A stretch of DNA of 59,017 nt from Gemmatimonadales bacterium (GCA_025934955.1 JAICWE010000014.1:1-59017), one strand, 5' to 3'. Shown: positions 5,963 through 14,236, counted from the first letter of the stretch. The notes: generated by a model from the sequence alone, not told the origin. Numbers and translations are program-made.

Positions 5963-6035
5963 ACCTAACCCGCGCACGCAGCCGACAGCGTGAGATTTCT
6001 CACGTCGTCTGCAGTTGATCCGCGGTGCGTTGGGC
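5963..6035 (+). other. attC site 7 (compact, 73 bp)
   Basis: R'' ACCTAAC (5963-5969) and R' GTTGGGC (6029-6035). Inner arms GCAGCCGACAGCGTGAG and CTCACGTCGTCTGCAG fold into a clear stem around an ATTT loop, with the asymmetry typical of attC. It is the shortest complete site and the last one of the array. Confidence 0.85.
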
Positions 6036-6079
6036 GGACAACTAGCCGGCAAGTGCGCGGTGCGGGTGGGGCGCGGTAG

Positions 6080-6250
6080 GTCGGTCTCGCGGGGAAGCCC
6101 AGCGATGATCTGGCCCCGGGCACCCTCAACAGCGTCCTCAAGCAAGCAAGCGGGGTTGAAGCCATGAGACGGCTCATCATCGTGGAAGCGACGCCGGCCG
6201 GCTTCTCGGCATACTCGCCGGAAGGGCGCGCGAAGCTGAAGTACAAGTAG
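6080..6250 (+). pseudogene. hicAB toxin-antitoxin fossil (HicA tail fused to HicB head)
   Basis: One open frame preceded by a stop holds two recognisable pieces. Residues GKPSDDLAPGTLNSVLKQA (about 6092-6148) match the C-terminal helix region of HicA. From ATG 6164, MRRLIIVEATPAGFSAYSP matches the N-terminus of HicB antitoxins before running into EGRAKLKYK and a stop at 6248-6250. The end of hicA, the linker and most of hicB are deleted. It follows directly on attC site 7 and may be the remains of one more cassette. Not expected to be functional. Confidence 0.65.
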
Positions 6251-6385
6251 GCTGACCAACTGGACGACGCGGAGCGAAGGTTTCGTCGTTTGCCGTTCGC
6301 CCGGGAATGGCGTATGATCGTGCGCGGACAGGCAGGACCGGGGGCGGTGTGCGGCGCCCCACCCAACCGCACATCGGAGGTCCCC

Positions 6386-6772
6386 ATGAGACGAGTCACC
6401 GGCATCGGCGGCATTTTCTTCAAGGCAAAGGATGCATCCGCGCTGCAGGCCTGGTACAAGGCGCATCTCGGCATTGATGTCCAGGCGTGGGGCGGCGCCG
6501 CGTTCGACTGGGTCGACGCGGCCGGGAAGCCCACCGGCGGAACGACCGCCTGGTTGGTTGCTCCGGCGGACAGCAAGCAGTTCGCGCCAAGCACCGCCTC
6601 GTTCATGGTCAACTACCGCGTTGACGACCTTCACGCTCTGATCGCGGCGCTCAGGGCGGAGGGCTGCAACGTCCTCGACAAGATCGACGACTCCGAGTAC
6701 GGCAAGTTCGGCTGGGTCATCGATCCCGAGGGCAACAAGGTCGAACTGTGGCAACCACCGGTCGGTCAATGA
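6386..6772 (+). CDS. VOC (glyoxalase/bleomycin-resistance fold) family protein
   Basis: This 128-residue protein has two beta-alpha-beta-beta-beta modules: GIGGIFFKAKDASALQAWYKAHLGIDV in the first half, and FMVNYRVDDLHALIAALRAEGCNV with a terminal FGWVIDPEGNKVELWQP in the second. The final Glu of VELW is the usual metal-ligand position; the first-strand ligand is not clear. The start is set by CGGAGG at 6375-6380. The stop overlaps the SDR start (ATGA 6769-6772), so the two are translationally coupled. Substrate unknown. Confidence 0.9.
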   Translation: MRRVTGIGGIFFKAKDASALQAWYKAHLGIDVQAWGGAAFDWVDAAGKPTGGTTAWLVAPADSKQFAPSTASFMVNYRVDDLHALIAALRAEGCNVLDKIDDSEYGKFGWVIDPEGNKVELWQPPVGQ

Positions 6773-7671
6773 GGCGGCCGGAGGGGGTCGTGCTCATCAC
6801 GGGCACCAGTACCGGCATCGGCATGGCCACCGCCCTTGCGTTTGGCCGAGCCGGCCATCGGGTCGCCGCCACCATGCGCAACCCGAGCAAGGCCCCGGCA
6901 CTTGGCGAGATCGCCGAGCGCGAGCGCCTTCCGATCACGGTGTTCCCGATGGATGTGGATGGCGATGCCTCGGTGCGCGACGGGGTGGCGCGGATCGACC
7001 GGGAGCTCGGCCCGATCGATGTGCTCGTGAACAACGCCGGGATCGAGCGCATGGGGTCGGTCGAGGAACTGCCGCTGGCGGAGTTCCGCGCCGTGATGGA
7101 GACCAACTACTTCGGCGTCATTCGATGCACCCAGGCGGTTCTTCCGGCGATGCGTGCGCGGCGCAACGGCTGCATCATCAACGTTGCCTCGGTCGCGGGG
7201 CATGTCGCGGTGGCGCCGATGGCCGCGTACACCGCCTCCAAGTACGCCCTGGAGGCGCTTAGCGAGTGCCTGGCGCAGGAGGCCAAGCCGTTCAACATAC
7301 GCGTCGCGATCGTCGAGCCGGGAATCATCGACACAGCGATGGCCCAGAGCATCGGCACGGAGCGAGCGCCTTCCCCGTATCCCCAGCGGCGTCGCATCGC
7401 CTCCTTGTTCGCGACCGTGCTCAAGGCGCCGGTACCCCCCTCGCTGGTGGCCGACAAGATCCTCGACATCGCGGTCGGGGAGACGGCGCAGCTGCGCCAC
7501 CCGGTCGGGCCGGACGCCGCTCCCTTTCTCGGCTGGCGCCAGAGCATGACCGACGAGGCGTGGGTCGAGCTTGGGGCGCTCGACGACGCCGCGTGGTACG
7601 ACCGGATCGAGGCCGACTTCGGAATGAACGCGCGCCCGGCCCGTCCATCTCCTTCGGAGGGATCGCCATGA
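6769..7671 (+). CDS. Short-chain dehydrogenase/reductase (SDR)
   Basis: This 300-residue classical SDR is an NAD(P)-dependent oxidoreductase. The TGTSTGIG cofactor loop is near residue 13, NNAG near residue 90, and the catalytic Tyr-Lys pair in YTASKYALE near residue 153, preceded by the NVAS serine. C-terminal EPGIIDT is typical. The start ATG 6769 overlaps the VOC stop; the stop overlaps the DUF3303 start (ATGA 7668-7671). Together the three genes form one coupled unit. Substrate cannot be assigned. Confidence 0.92.
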   Translation: MRRPEGVVLITGTSTGIGMATALAFGRAGHRVAATMRNPSKAPALGEIAERERLPITVFPMDVDGDASVRDGVARIDRELGPIDVLVNNAGIERMGSVEELPLAEFRAVMETNYFGVIRCTQAVLPAMRARRNGCIINVASVAGHVAVAPMAAYTASKYALEALSECLAQEAKPFNIRVAIVEPGIIDTAMAQSIGTERAPSPYPQRRRIASLFATVLKAPVPPSLVADKILDIAVGETAQLRHPVGPDAAPFLGWRQSMTDEAWVELGALDDAAWYDRIEADFGMNARPARPSPSEGSP

Positions 7672-7982
7672 AATACGTGATCAGCTGGTTCGAGCGCCCG
7701 CAGGGATCGCCGATGGAGTACGAGAATGCCCAGAAGCGGATCCTCGAGGTCTTCGGCCAATGGAAGGCACCGGACAACTTCAAGATCGACTTCTTTGTGA
7801 TTCGGGTCGGCGAGTGGGGTGGGCACATGCTGGTGGAATGCGACGACCTGGTGACCATACACAAGTTCTGTTCCATGCTGCCCGCGTTCGTCTTCGAAGT
7901 CCATCCCGTCATCCCGGTCGAACAAGCCGTCCGCGGCGAACTCGAGGTCATCGCCTGGCGCGACGGCTTGAAGCACAAGTAA
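7668..7982 (+). CDS. DUF3303 family protein
   Basis: This 104-residue protein begins MKYVISWFERPQGSPMEYENAQKRILEVF and contains WKAPDNFKIDFFVIRVGEWGGHMLVECDD and FEVHPVIPVEQAV, the pattern of DUF3303 (small ferredoxin-like fold, function unknown). A CGGAGGG at 7655-7661 precedes ATG 7668, which overlaps the SDR stop. It completes the coupled VOC-SDR-DUF3303 run. Confidence 0.85.
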   Translation: MKYVISWFERPQGSPMEYENAQKRILEVFGQWKAPDNFKIDFFVIRVGEWGGHMLVECDDLVTIHKFCSMLPAFVFEVHPVIPVEQAVRGELEVIAWRDGLKHK

Positions 7983-8002
7983 CCACGATTTCAGGAACAC
8001 CG

Positions 8003-8422
8003 ATGGCGGGCTACAGCGGCACACCGCTGGTGCAGAAGCTCGGTCTCAAGCCGGGACACCGCGTCCGGCTGCACGACGCGCCGGAGGGCTTCCGCTCGCT
8101 CCTCGCGCCGGAGCCGCCGGGAGTGGCATGGGTGCGCGCGCTCAGCGGCGCGCTGGACGTGATCGTGCTCTTCGCTCCGCGGAAGACGGCGCTCGAGCGG
8201 AGCTTCGCCCGCGCCGCGCGGACGCTCACGCCGGCCGGGATGCTCTGGGTCGCGTGGCCCAAGGCGGCATCGGGGATCCCGACCGATCTCAACGAGAACG
8301 TGGTGCGGGCGCACGGGCTCGCGACCGGTCTGGTGGACGTGAAGGTCTGCGCGATCGACGACGTGTGGTCGGGGCTCAAGTTCGTCAGGCGGCTGGCGGA
8401 TCGCGGCCGGACAAAGGCGTAG
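8003..8422 (+). CDS. DUF3052 family protein
   Basis: This 139-residue protein opens MAGYSGTPLVQKLGLKPGHRVRL, with a mid-region ALDVIVLFAPRKTALERSFARAARTLTPAGMLWVAWPKAASG and a terminal DLNENVVRAHGLATGLVDVKVCAIDDVWSGLKFVRR. This is the DUF3052 layout, a small Rossmann-like fold without demonstrated activity. It starts 20 bases after the DUF3303 stop with a weak AGGA upstream, and is likely cotranscribed with the three genes before it. It faces the kinase gene convergently. Confidence 0.85.
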   Translation: MAGYSGTPLVQKLGLKPGHRVRLHDAPEGFRSLLAPEPPGVAWVRALSGALDVIVLFAPRKTALERSFARAARTLTPAGMLWVAWPKAASGIPTDLNENVVRAHGLATGLVDVKVCAIDDVWSGLKFVRRLADRGRTKA

Positions 8423-8457
8423 CATCGCGCCGGCGGCGCAGGAGCAGCGGCGCGCGC

Positions 8458-10707
8458 CTAACGCAAACCGATCCGCGCGACCAGCGCGCCGAAGCGGGGA
8501 TCGGTCCTGAGCGGCTGATATGCGGGATCCACGTGCAGGTAGATGAGGCCCGCCGACCGCACCTGGAAGGCCCGCTCCAGGCAGGCGAAGGCACGATCGA
8601 CATCTCCCACCGCGGCGTAACCGGTGGCCATGATCTCGGAGCGCACGTAGCGCTGCCGGGACTCCTCCTCCAGCCGGTGCATGATCTCGTCGGCCTCCTC
8701 GCGGCGTCCCAGGCGCGCGAGCGCCCGCACGATCAGCGCGTCATACGACCGCACGCTGCCCTCGAGGCCCTGCCCCCGCTGGAACCACTGCAGCCCGGTC
8801 TCGGCGTCGCCCAGCTCCAGGTACGCGGAGCCGATGTCGAGGTACGAGTAGGCGTAGCTGGTGTCGAGCTCGATCGTCTTCCGCGCCTGCGCGATCGCCG
8901 CCGGGTAGTCGCCGCTGAACAGCAGGAGCCGGCCGAGCCACCGGCTGTAGGCCGGCTGCAGCGGATCGAGCGCGAGCGCCTTGCGCATCTCCTGCACCGC
9001 CTCGGCCACGAGGCCGACGGTCGGCAGCACGCTGCCGAGCGACCAATGCGCCTCGGCGTAGTTCGGATTGAGCGCGACGGCGCGCCGGAGTTGCCGCTCC
9101 GCCTGCGCGAACTCCCACTCGTACCAGCACAGCACCTTGCCGACCGAGGTGATCGCCTCGACCAGATCGGGATCGTGTTGCAGCGCCCGAGTGGCCGCCG
9201 CCTTGGCCCGGGGGTAGGCGTCGTCGGGCACCACGAAGTCGTCGGCGAGCTGGGTCCAGCAGTCGGCGATCCCGGCATAGGACCGGGCGTAGGTCGGGTC
9301 CTGCAGCAGTGACTGCTGGAAGAAGTCGAGCGCCTTCCGGGTGCCCGGCTCGGTGTCCTTGTTGGAGAAGAAGCGACCCTTGAGATACAGGGTATAGGCC
9401 TCGATGTTCTTGGCCGGCGCCACCAGGTGGCCGGCATCGCCGCCCAGCCGCAGCTTGAGCGCGTCCACGATGGCGCGCGAGATCTCGTCCTGGATGGCGA
9501 ACACATCCTCGAGCTGGCGGTCGTAGGTCTCCGACCAGAGGTGGTAACCGTCCGCCACGTTGATGAGCTGCGCCGTGATGCGGACCCGGCTCCCCACCTT
9601 GCGCACGCTCCCCTCGAGCACCGAGCTCACGCCGAGCTTGTCGCCGATCTGGCGCACGTCCACCTCCTTGCCCTTGAACGCGAAGGAGGAGGTGCGCGAC
9701 GCGACCTGCATCCCCGGCACCTTGGCGAGCGCGTTGATGATCTCCTCGGTCATGCCGTCGCTGAAGTACTCGTTCTCCGGATCGGCGCTCATGTTGGCCA
9801 GCGGCAGCACCGCGATCCCTTTCGGCGCCGCGGCCGCGGTCCGCGACACGACGGTCGCCTGCGGCGGTGTGGCCGTCCCGTCGGCCTGTCGCAGCGCCTC
9901 GAGGAACTGCGCCGCGGTGGGAAAGCGGTCCACCGGCGTGCGGGCGAGCGCGCGGGTCACGGCATCGTCCAGCGCCTCGGGCACGTCGCGGGTGACGCGC
10001 ACCCGCGGGATCGGGGAGACGAACCGCTTGGCGATCACCGCCTGCGGTGACGCGCCGGTGAAGGGCGGCTCGCCGGCCAGCATCTCGAACAGCACGCAGG
10101 CAAGGCTGTAGAGATCGCTCCGGCCGTCCACGTCGGTTTCGCCCGAGGCCTGCTCCGGACTCATGTACGTGGGCGTGCCGACGACCATGCCGGTCTGGGT
10201 GAGCGAGCCGTCGCCGCTCAGCGCCTTGCCGATGCCGAAGTCGGCCACCATCGCCGACCCCTCGTGCAGCAGGATGTTCTCCGGCTTGATGTCGCGGTGG
10301 ACCACGCCGTGCCGATGGGCGTAGTCGAGTGCCGCGGCCACGTCGCGGGTGATGGTCAGCGCGTCGGGGAGGGGGAGCTGCCGCTCGCGCTGGAGCCACT
10401 CGCGGAGCGAGCGCCCTTCCATGTTCGGCATGACGTAGAAGAGGAGACCACCGGCCTCGCCGGAATCGTAGACCGGCAGGATGTGGGGATGGGTGAGCCC
10501 GGCGGCGAGCTTGATCTCGCGGAGGAAGCGTTCGACGCCGACGGCGGCGGAGAGGTCGGGCCGGAGGACCTTGAGGGCGACCTTCCGGTCGTGCCGGAGA
10601 TCCTGGGCCAGGAAGACGAGCGCCATCCCGCCCTGTCCGAGCTCCCGCTCGATGCGGTAGCGGTCGGCGAGGGCGTCGCTCAGGCGGCCGTCGAGCGCGG
10701 CGCTCAT
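8458..10707 (-). CDS. Ser/Thr protein kinase with TolB-like and TPR regions
   Basis: This 749-residue protein carries a complete kinase domain: glycine loop GQGGMA near residue 24, Lys in VALKVL (46), HRDIKPEN (137-144), DFG (156-158) and the SPEQ activation-segment motif. From about residue 310, GIAVLPLANMSADPENEYFSDGMTEEIINAL is the TolB/adenylate-cyclase-associated N-domain that often joins kinases to TPRs. The remainder is tetratricopeptide repeats (about 440-720), probably for protein contacts. No transmembrane helix is apparent between kinase and TPR, so it should be cytosolic. ATG 10707 is chosen because kinase homology starts soon after; the frame is open further upstream. The stop TAG lies in a CGTTAGGC octamer. 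Confidence 0.92.
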   Translation of the reverse strand: MSAALDGRLSDALADRYRIERELGQGGMALVFLAQDLRHDRKVALKVLRPDLSAAVGVERFLREIKLAAGLTHPHILPVYDSGEAGGLLFYVMPNMEGRSLREWLQRERQLPLPDALTITRDVAAALDYAHRHGVVHRDIKPENILLHEGSAMVADFGIGKALSGDGSLTQTGMVVGTPTYMSPEQASGETDVDGRSDLYSLACVLFEMLAGEPPFTGASPQAVIAKRFVSPIPRVRVTRDVPEALDDAVTRALARTPVDRFPTAAQFLEALRQADGTATPPQATVVSRTAAAAPKGIAVLPLANMSADPENEYFSDGMTEEIINALAKVPGMQVASRTSSFAFKGKEVDVRQIGDKLGVSSVLEGSVRKVGSRVRITAQLINVADGYHLWSETYDRQLEDVFAIQDEISRAIVDALKLRLGGDAGHLVAPAKNIEAYTLYLKGRFFSNKDTEPGTRKALDFFQQSLLQDPTYARSYAGIADCWTQLADDFVVPDDAYPRAKAAATRALQHDPDLVEAITSVGKVLCWYEWEFAQAERQLRRAVALNPNYAEAHWSLGSVLPTVGLVAEAVQEMRKALALDPLQPAYSRWLGRLLLFSGDYPAAIAQARKTIELDTSYAYSYLDIGSAYLELGDAETGLQWFQRGQGLEGSVRSYDALIVRALARLGRREEADEIMHRLEEESRQRYVRSEIMATGYAAVGDVDRAFACLERAFQVRSAGLIYLHVDPAYQPLRTDPRFGALVARIGLR

Positions 10708-10869
10708 CGCAGAGTCAAGGGTTCGGCCTTCGGCGGGAGGAATCACGGATGCTACGAAGGTAATGCCGGCTGCCGCGACCGCCAGCCGACCGGCGCGCCG
10801 GCGCGCCGGTGCGACCTTGACGCGGTGCGGCCCCGCCCGCACCGTAATGCACCCCCACCGGAGCTTCCC

Positions 10870-11517
10870 ATGCGCACCGCGCCGCTTCGTCGCCGGACCG
10901 TCCGGTCCTGCGCCGCGCTCGCCGCCGCGATCACCGCGGCGTCGGTCATCGTGTTCTCTCCTCTCTCCGCACAAACGAAGGCGGGTGCCGGCACACCGGC
11001 CGTCACTCCCGAGCTCGAGAAGGTGCGAGCGGGGCTCGAGCGCTACCGCGACCCGGTCGTCGCGGTGCGCGAGGGCTACTTGTCGACGGTGGGCTGCGTG
11101 GAGTACCCGGCCGGCGGGCACGAGCACACCATGAACTATGCGCCCGGCGGGATGGGAGTCCACTTCCTCAACACCCGGTTCGTCGGCCAGACGCTCGATC
11201 CGGCCAAGCCGCAGGTGCTGATCTACGAGCCGGACGGCGACAAGCTGCGGCTGGTCGCGGCCGAGTGGTTCGTGCCGGCCCAGCTGGTGACGAAGGAGGT
11301 GCCGACGATCTTCGGCCAGAAGCTGAACGGCCCGATGGAGGGCCACGAGCCGGTGATGGCGAAGGACTTCCACCACTACGATCTCCACGTGTGGCTGTGG
11401 AAGAACAACCCCGCGGGCGTGTACTCCTCGACCAATCCGGCGGTGAAGTGCCCGGCCCGGGGGTATTCGTTCCGCGAGGCGGCTCCGAAGATGGTGCCGG
11501 CCGCGGTCACGCAGTAG
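10870..11517 (+). CDS. Secreted protein of unknown function
   Basis: This 215-residue protein has an N-terminal signal peptide (arginine-rich start, hydrophobic core AAITAASVIVFSPLSA, then QT) and a globular mature part rich in His and Trp: GHEHTMNYAPGGMGVHFLN, GHEPVMAKDFHHYDLHVWLWKNN and a C-terminal cysteine after NPAVKC. The clustered histidines would suit metal binding, but no family is recognised. ATG 10870 follows a GGAG at 10860-10863. It is followed within six bases by the amidase. Confidence 0.7.
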   Translation: MRTAPLRRRTVRSCAALAAAITAASVIVFSPLSAQTKAGAGTPAVTPELEKVRAGLERYRDPVVAVREGYLSTVGCVEYPAGGHEHTMNYAPGGMGVHFLNTRFVGQTLDPAKPQVLIYEPDGDKLRLVAAEWFVPAQLVTKEVPTIFGQKLNGPMEGHEPVMAKDFHHYDLHVWLWKNNPAGVYSSTNPAVKCPARGYSFREAAPKMVPAAVTQ

Positions 11518-11522
11518 GCCGT

Positions 11523-13133
11523 TTGCGCCCTCCGACCCGACGCGAAGCTCTCGCCCGGCTCGCGGCCCTTGCCGCCATGACCGCACTGCCGCGCGGCGCG
11601 TGGCCCGTCGCCGGCGCCGCCGCGGACCCGCTCGGCGGCACCATCGCCGACTACCAGGCCGGGCGGCGCCGTGGCGCGTGGAGCGCGGCCGAAGTCACGA
11701 AGCATGCGCTGGCGCGCTGCCGCGCCGAAGGCGCCCGGTGGCACGCCATTGACGAGTTCTCCCCCACGGCGCTCGCCGACGCGCAGGCGGCCGACGCGCG
11801 GCTCCGCACGGGCAAGCTGCGCGGCCCGCTCGACGGCGTGCCGGTCTTCGCCAAGGCGATCTACGACATGAACGGGCTGCCGACCACCGGCTCCAACGCC
11901 GAGTGGGCGCGGCTCTTCCCCGACGTCGTCACCCGCGACGCGCTGGAGGTGGCGCGGCTCCGCGCGGCCGGTGCGGTCGTGCTGGGCAAGACCGCCGCCG
12001 ACGACTTCGCCTATCGCGGCAACGGCACCAGCAGCCGCACCGGCCAGGTGCTGAACCCGCACGATCGCAGCGGCACCCGCACGCCGGGCGGCTCCAGCGC
12101 GGGCTCGGCGGTCGCGGTCGCGGACGGGATGGCGTTCGCGGCGTTAGGCACCGACGATGGCGGCTCCAACCGGATCCCGGCGCAGTTCACCGGGGTCGTG
12201 GGGATGAAGCCGACGTTCGGGCTGGTGCCGCGCACCGGCGTCATCCCGACGTGGCCCTACCTCGACACCCACGGGCCGCTGGCGCGGCACGTCGCCGACG
12301 CGGCGCTGCTCCTCGCGGCGATCGCGGGAGCCGATGCGTCGGACCCGCTCGCGCTCACCGGCGCGTTCGATGCCGCGCCGCTCGGGGCGCTGCGCGACGA
12401 CGCGCTCGCCGGCATGACGCTGGGCCTGGTCGACGCGCACGTGCCGCGTGACCGGATGACGGCCGAGGCCGTGGCGGCGTGGGATCGGGCGGTGAGTGAT
12501 TTGCGCGCCGCGGGTGCGACGGTCGAGTCGTTCGCGCCACCGGTCACCCTCTGGACCTGCCGCGATGCGTTCGCCGCCGCCGCCACGGAGCGGGGTGACG
12601 CGGCGCCCAATCCCAAGTCGCCGGCGCCGACGGCGAACGCGCTGCTCCGTTACTTCCAAGGCCGCACCCGAAGCGCCGCCGACGCGCGCGAGGCGGTGCG
12701 GCTGGGATATCCGGCGTACCGCTCGTTCTACGACGCGCTCCCCGCCACGTTCGAGGAATGCGAGCCGATGCTCCACGTGCCGATGTCGGAGGACCCGGCG
12801 GGGCGCTCGTTCGCCCGCTCGCGCGCGGAAGTGGTTGCGGGGCTGGCGACGTCCCTGCGCGACGCCGGCGTAGCGGCGATGGTGTACCCGACGATGCCGT
12901 TCAACGCCGTGCGCGCGGTGGACGACTGGCCCGACATCCGCACGACCCTCGGCTATGGCAACTGGCTCGGCCTCCCCGAGGTGTCGGTGCCGGCGGGCTA
13001 TGGCTCGGACGGCATGCCGGCGCTCAACCTCTCGGTCGTCGGTCTGCCGGGCGACGATGCCAGGGTCCTGGCGCTGGCGCACGGCTACGAGCGGCAGTCG
13101 CGCCGCTTCACGCCGCCGCCGCGCGCCGGTTGA
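11523..13133 (+). CDS. Amidase (amidase-signature family), probably Tat-exported
   Basis: This is a 536-residue amidase-signature hydrolase. Catalytic elements: Lys in PVFAKAIYD, the cis-serine region GGSSAGSAVAV, and the nucleophile region TDDGGSNRIPA, where Asp replaces the more usual second Thr of TDTGGS. A TTG start at 11523 is proposed because it yields RPPTRREALARLAALAAMTALP, which looks like a twin-arginine signal. ATG 11578 would leave only the tail of that signal. Substrate could be an amide such as a peptide-like compound or nitrile-derived amide. Codon 208 is a TTA leucine inside a CGTTAGGC octamer. Confidence 0.85.
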   Translation: MRPPTRREALARLAALAAMTALPRGAWPVAGAAADPLGGTIADYQAGRRRGAWSAAEVTKHALARCRAEGARWHAIDEFSPTALADAQAADARLRTGKLRGPLDGVPVFAKAIYDMNGLPTTGSNAEWARLFPDVVTRDALEVARLRAAGAVVLGKTAADDFAYRGNGTSSRTGQVLNPHDRSGTRTPGGSSAGSAVAVADGMAFAALGTDDGGSNRIPAQFTGVVGMKPTFGLVPRTGVIPTWPYLDTHGPLARHVADAALLLAAIAGADASDPLALTGAFDAAPLGALRDDALAGMTLGLVDAHVPRDRMTAEAVAAWDRAVSDLRAAGATVESFAPPVTLWTCRDAFAAAATERGDAAPNPKSPAPTANALLRYFQGRTRSAADAREAVRLGYPAYRSFYDALPATFEECEPMLHVPMSEDPAGRSFARSRAEVVAGLATSLRDAGVAAMVYPTMPFNAVRAVDDWPDIRTTLGYGNWLGLPEVSVPAGYGSDGMPALNLSVVGLPGDDARVLALAHGYERQSRRFTPPPRAG

Positions 13134-13140
13134 GGAGCCG

Positions 13141-13806
13141 ATGCCGTCGGTTCGCGTCAGCAGCTTCGCGGTCTCGATCGACGGCTTCGGCGCCGGGCCC
13201 GGCCAGAGCCTGGAGCATCCGCTCGGCATCGGCGGCCCCGCGATGTTCGAGTGGTTCTTCCGCACCCGCACGTGGCGGACGATGCACGGAAACGACGCCG
13301 GCGAAACCGGCGTGGACGACGCGATCGCGGCGCGCGGCCTCACCGGGGTGGGCGCCTGGATTCTCGGCCGCAACATGTTCGGCCCGATCCGCGGCCCGTG
13401 GCCCGACGACACATGGAAGGGCTGGTGGGGCGACGAGCCGCCGTATCACGTGCCGGTGTTCGTGCTGACGCACCATCCGCGGCAGCCGCTCCGGATGGCG
13501 GGCGGGACGGAGTTCCGGTTCATCACCGATGGCATTCACGCGGCGCTGGAGCAGGCAAAGGCCGCGGCGGGCGACAAGGACGTGAGAGTCGGCGGCGGTG
13601 TCGCCACGATCCGGCAGTACCTGCGCGCGGGGCTGATCGACGAACTGCACCTGGCCATGGCGCCGGTGCTGCTGGGGTCCGGCGAGCAGCTCCTGCACGG
13701 CATCGATCTGCGAGCGCTGGGCTACGAGTGCACTCAGCGCGTCGCCGGCGAGCGTGCCACGCACGTGGTGCTGCGAAGGCCCTCATCGGCGGAGGACTCC
13801 CCATGA
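13141..13806 (+). CDS. Dihydrofolate-reductase-like (RibD C-terminal) protein
   Basis: This 221-residue protein belongs to the DHFR-like superfamily: VRVSSFAVSIDGFGAGP at the N-terminus, GAWILGRNMFGPIRGPW in the middle, VFVLTHHPR, then VRVGGGVATIRQYLRAGLIDELHLAMAPVLLGSGEQL. Members are NADPH-dependent reductases of folate or pterin-like compounds, though many are uncharacterised; this is not a canonical folA product. It follows the amidase by seven bases; its stop overlaps the next start (ATGA 13803-13806). Confidence 0.88.
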   Translation: MPSVRVSSFAVSIDGFGAGPGQSLEHPLGIGGPAMFEWFFRTRTWRTMHGNDAGETGVDDAIAARGLTGVGAWILGRNMFGPIRGPWPDDTWKGWWGDEPPYHVPVFVLTHHPRQPLRMAGGTEFRFITDGIHAALEQAKAAAGDKDVRVGGGVATIRQYLRAGLIDELHLAMAPVLLGSGEQLLHGIDLRALGYECTQRVAGERATHVVLRRPSSAEDSP

Positions 13807-14123
13807 CGTTCAAGCCCGCCATCTGGCGTCCGATCGCCATCGTGCTCAGCGTCATCAACTGGGCCGGACTGGGCGCCGCGGTGGAGGTGGCCGAGCCGTG
13901 GCATGCGGCGGCCCACGCTGCGCTGGCGCTCGCGTTCGGCTACTGGGCGCTGCGCCTGGGGCAGACCCGCGGCGGAAGCGGGCCCCAGGCCCAGTTCGAC
14001 CTGCTCGAGGCCGAGATGAGCAACCTGCGCCGGGAGCTGAGCGAGACGCAGGAGCGACTCGACTTCGCCGAGCGAGTGCTGGCGCAGGCGCCGGAGTCGC
14101 GCCGAGTGGACCCGGAACGTTAG
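13803..14123 (+). CDS. Two-helix membrane protein with coiled-coil tail
   Basis: This 106-residue protein has two predicted membrane helices (IAIVLSVINWAGLGAAVEVA and AAAHAALALAFGYWALRLG) followed by a cytosolic coiled coil with LLEAEMSNLRRELSETQERLDFAERVLAQ. A closely similar tail ends the TM2-domain protein at 21971, suggesting a shared interaction module. Its start overlaps the DHFR-like stop. The stop TAG lies within a CGTTAGGC octamer. Function unknown. Confidence 0.75.
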   Translation: MTFKPAIWRPIAIVLSVINWAGLGAAVEVAEPWHAAAHAALALAFGYWALRLGQTRGGSGPQAQFDLLEAEMSNLRRELSETQERLDFAERVLAQAPESRRVDPER

Positions 14124-14137
14124 GCCCGGAGGAAATC

Positions 14138-14236
14138 ATGCCGGACGGCAAGATCTGCTACGTGGAAATTCCCGCGGAGGACGTCGAGCGCTCCGCGCGG
14201 TTGCTCGTCGGGCTGTATCAGGAGCCGCGACGCTGA
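14138..14236 (+). pseudogene. Truncated VOC-family gene
   Basis: ATG 14138 with a strong CGGAGGAAA ribosome-binding site starts MPDGKICYVEIPAEDVERSA, the classic N-terminus of a VOC/glyoxalase protein. After this the sequence changes to RLLVGLYQEPRR and stops at 14234-14236, only 32 residues in. Family members are about 120-130 residues. A deletion or frameshift has removed the rest. Confidence 0.65.

Larger units (their letters stand above)
446..6035 (+). mobile_element. Integron gene-cassette array without visible integrase (CALIN type)
   Basis: At least three well-formed attC sites plus several degenerate or half sites separate small unrelated genes. Complete sites start with an RYYYAAC R'' box (GCCTAAC at 1735 and 5292; ACCTAAC at 5963) and end with a GTTRRRY R' box (1858, 5414, 6029). 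They contain inner boxes of the TGCAGCCGAC / GTCGTTTGCAGCTGA type that can pair. Cargo fits cassettes: toxin-antitoxin genes and short proteins of scattered families with little spacing. No tyrosine recombinase of the IntI type occurs in the window, so an integrase must lie outside it or be lost. The left boundary is uncertain. Confidence 0.8.

Noticed and set aside
12142-12149. Dispersed CGTTAGGC copies as individual attC sites
   Set aside because: They lie inside conserved coding sequence and lack paired boxes; treated instead as a dispersed word.
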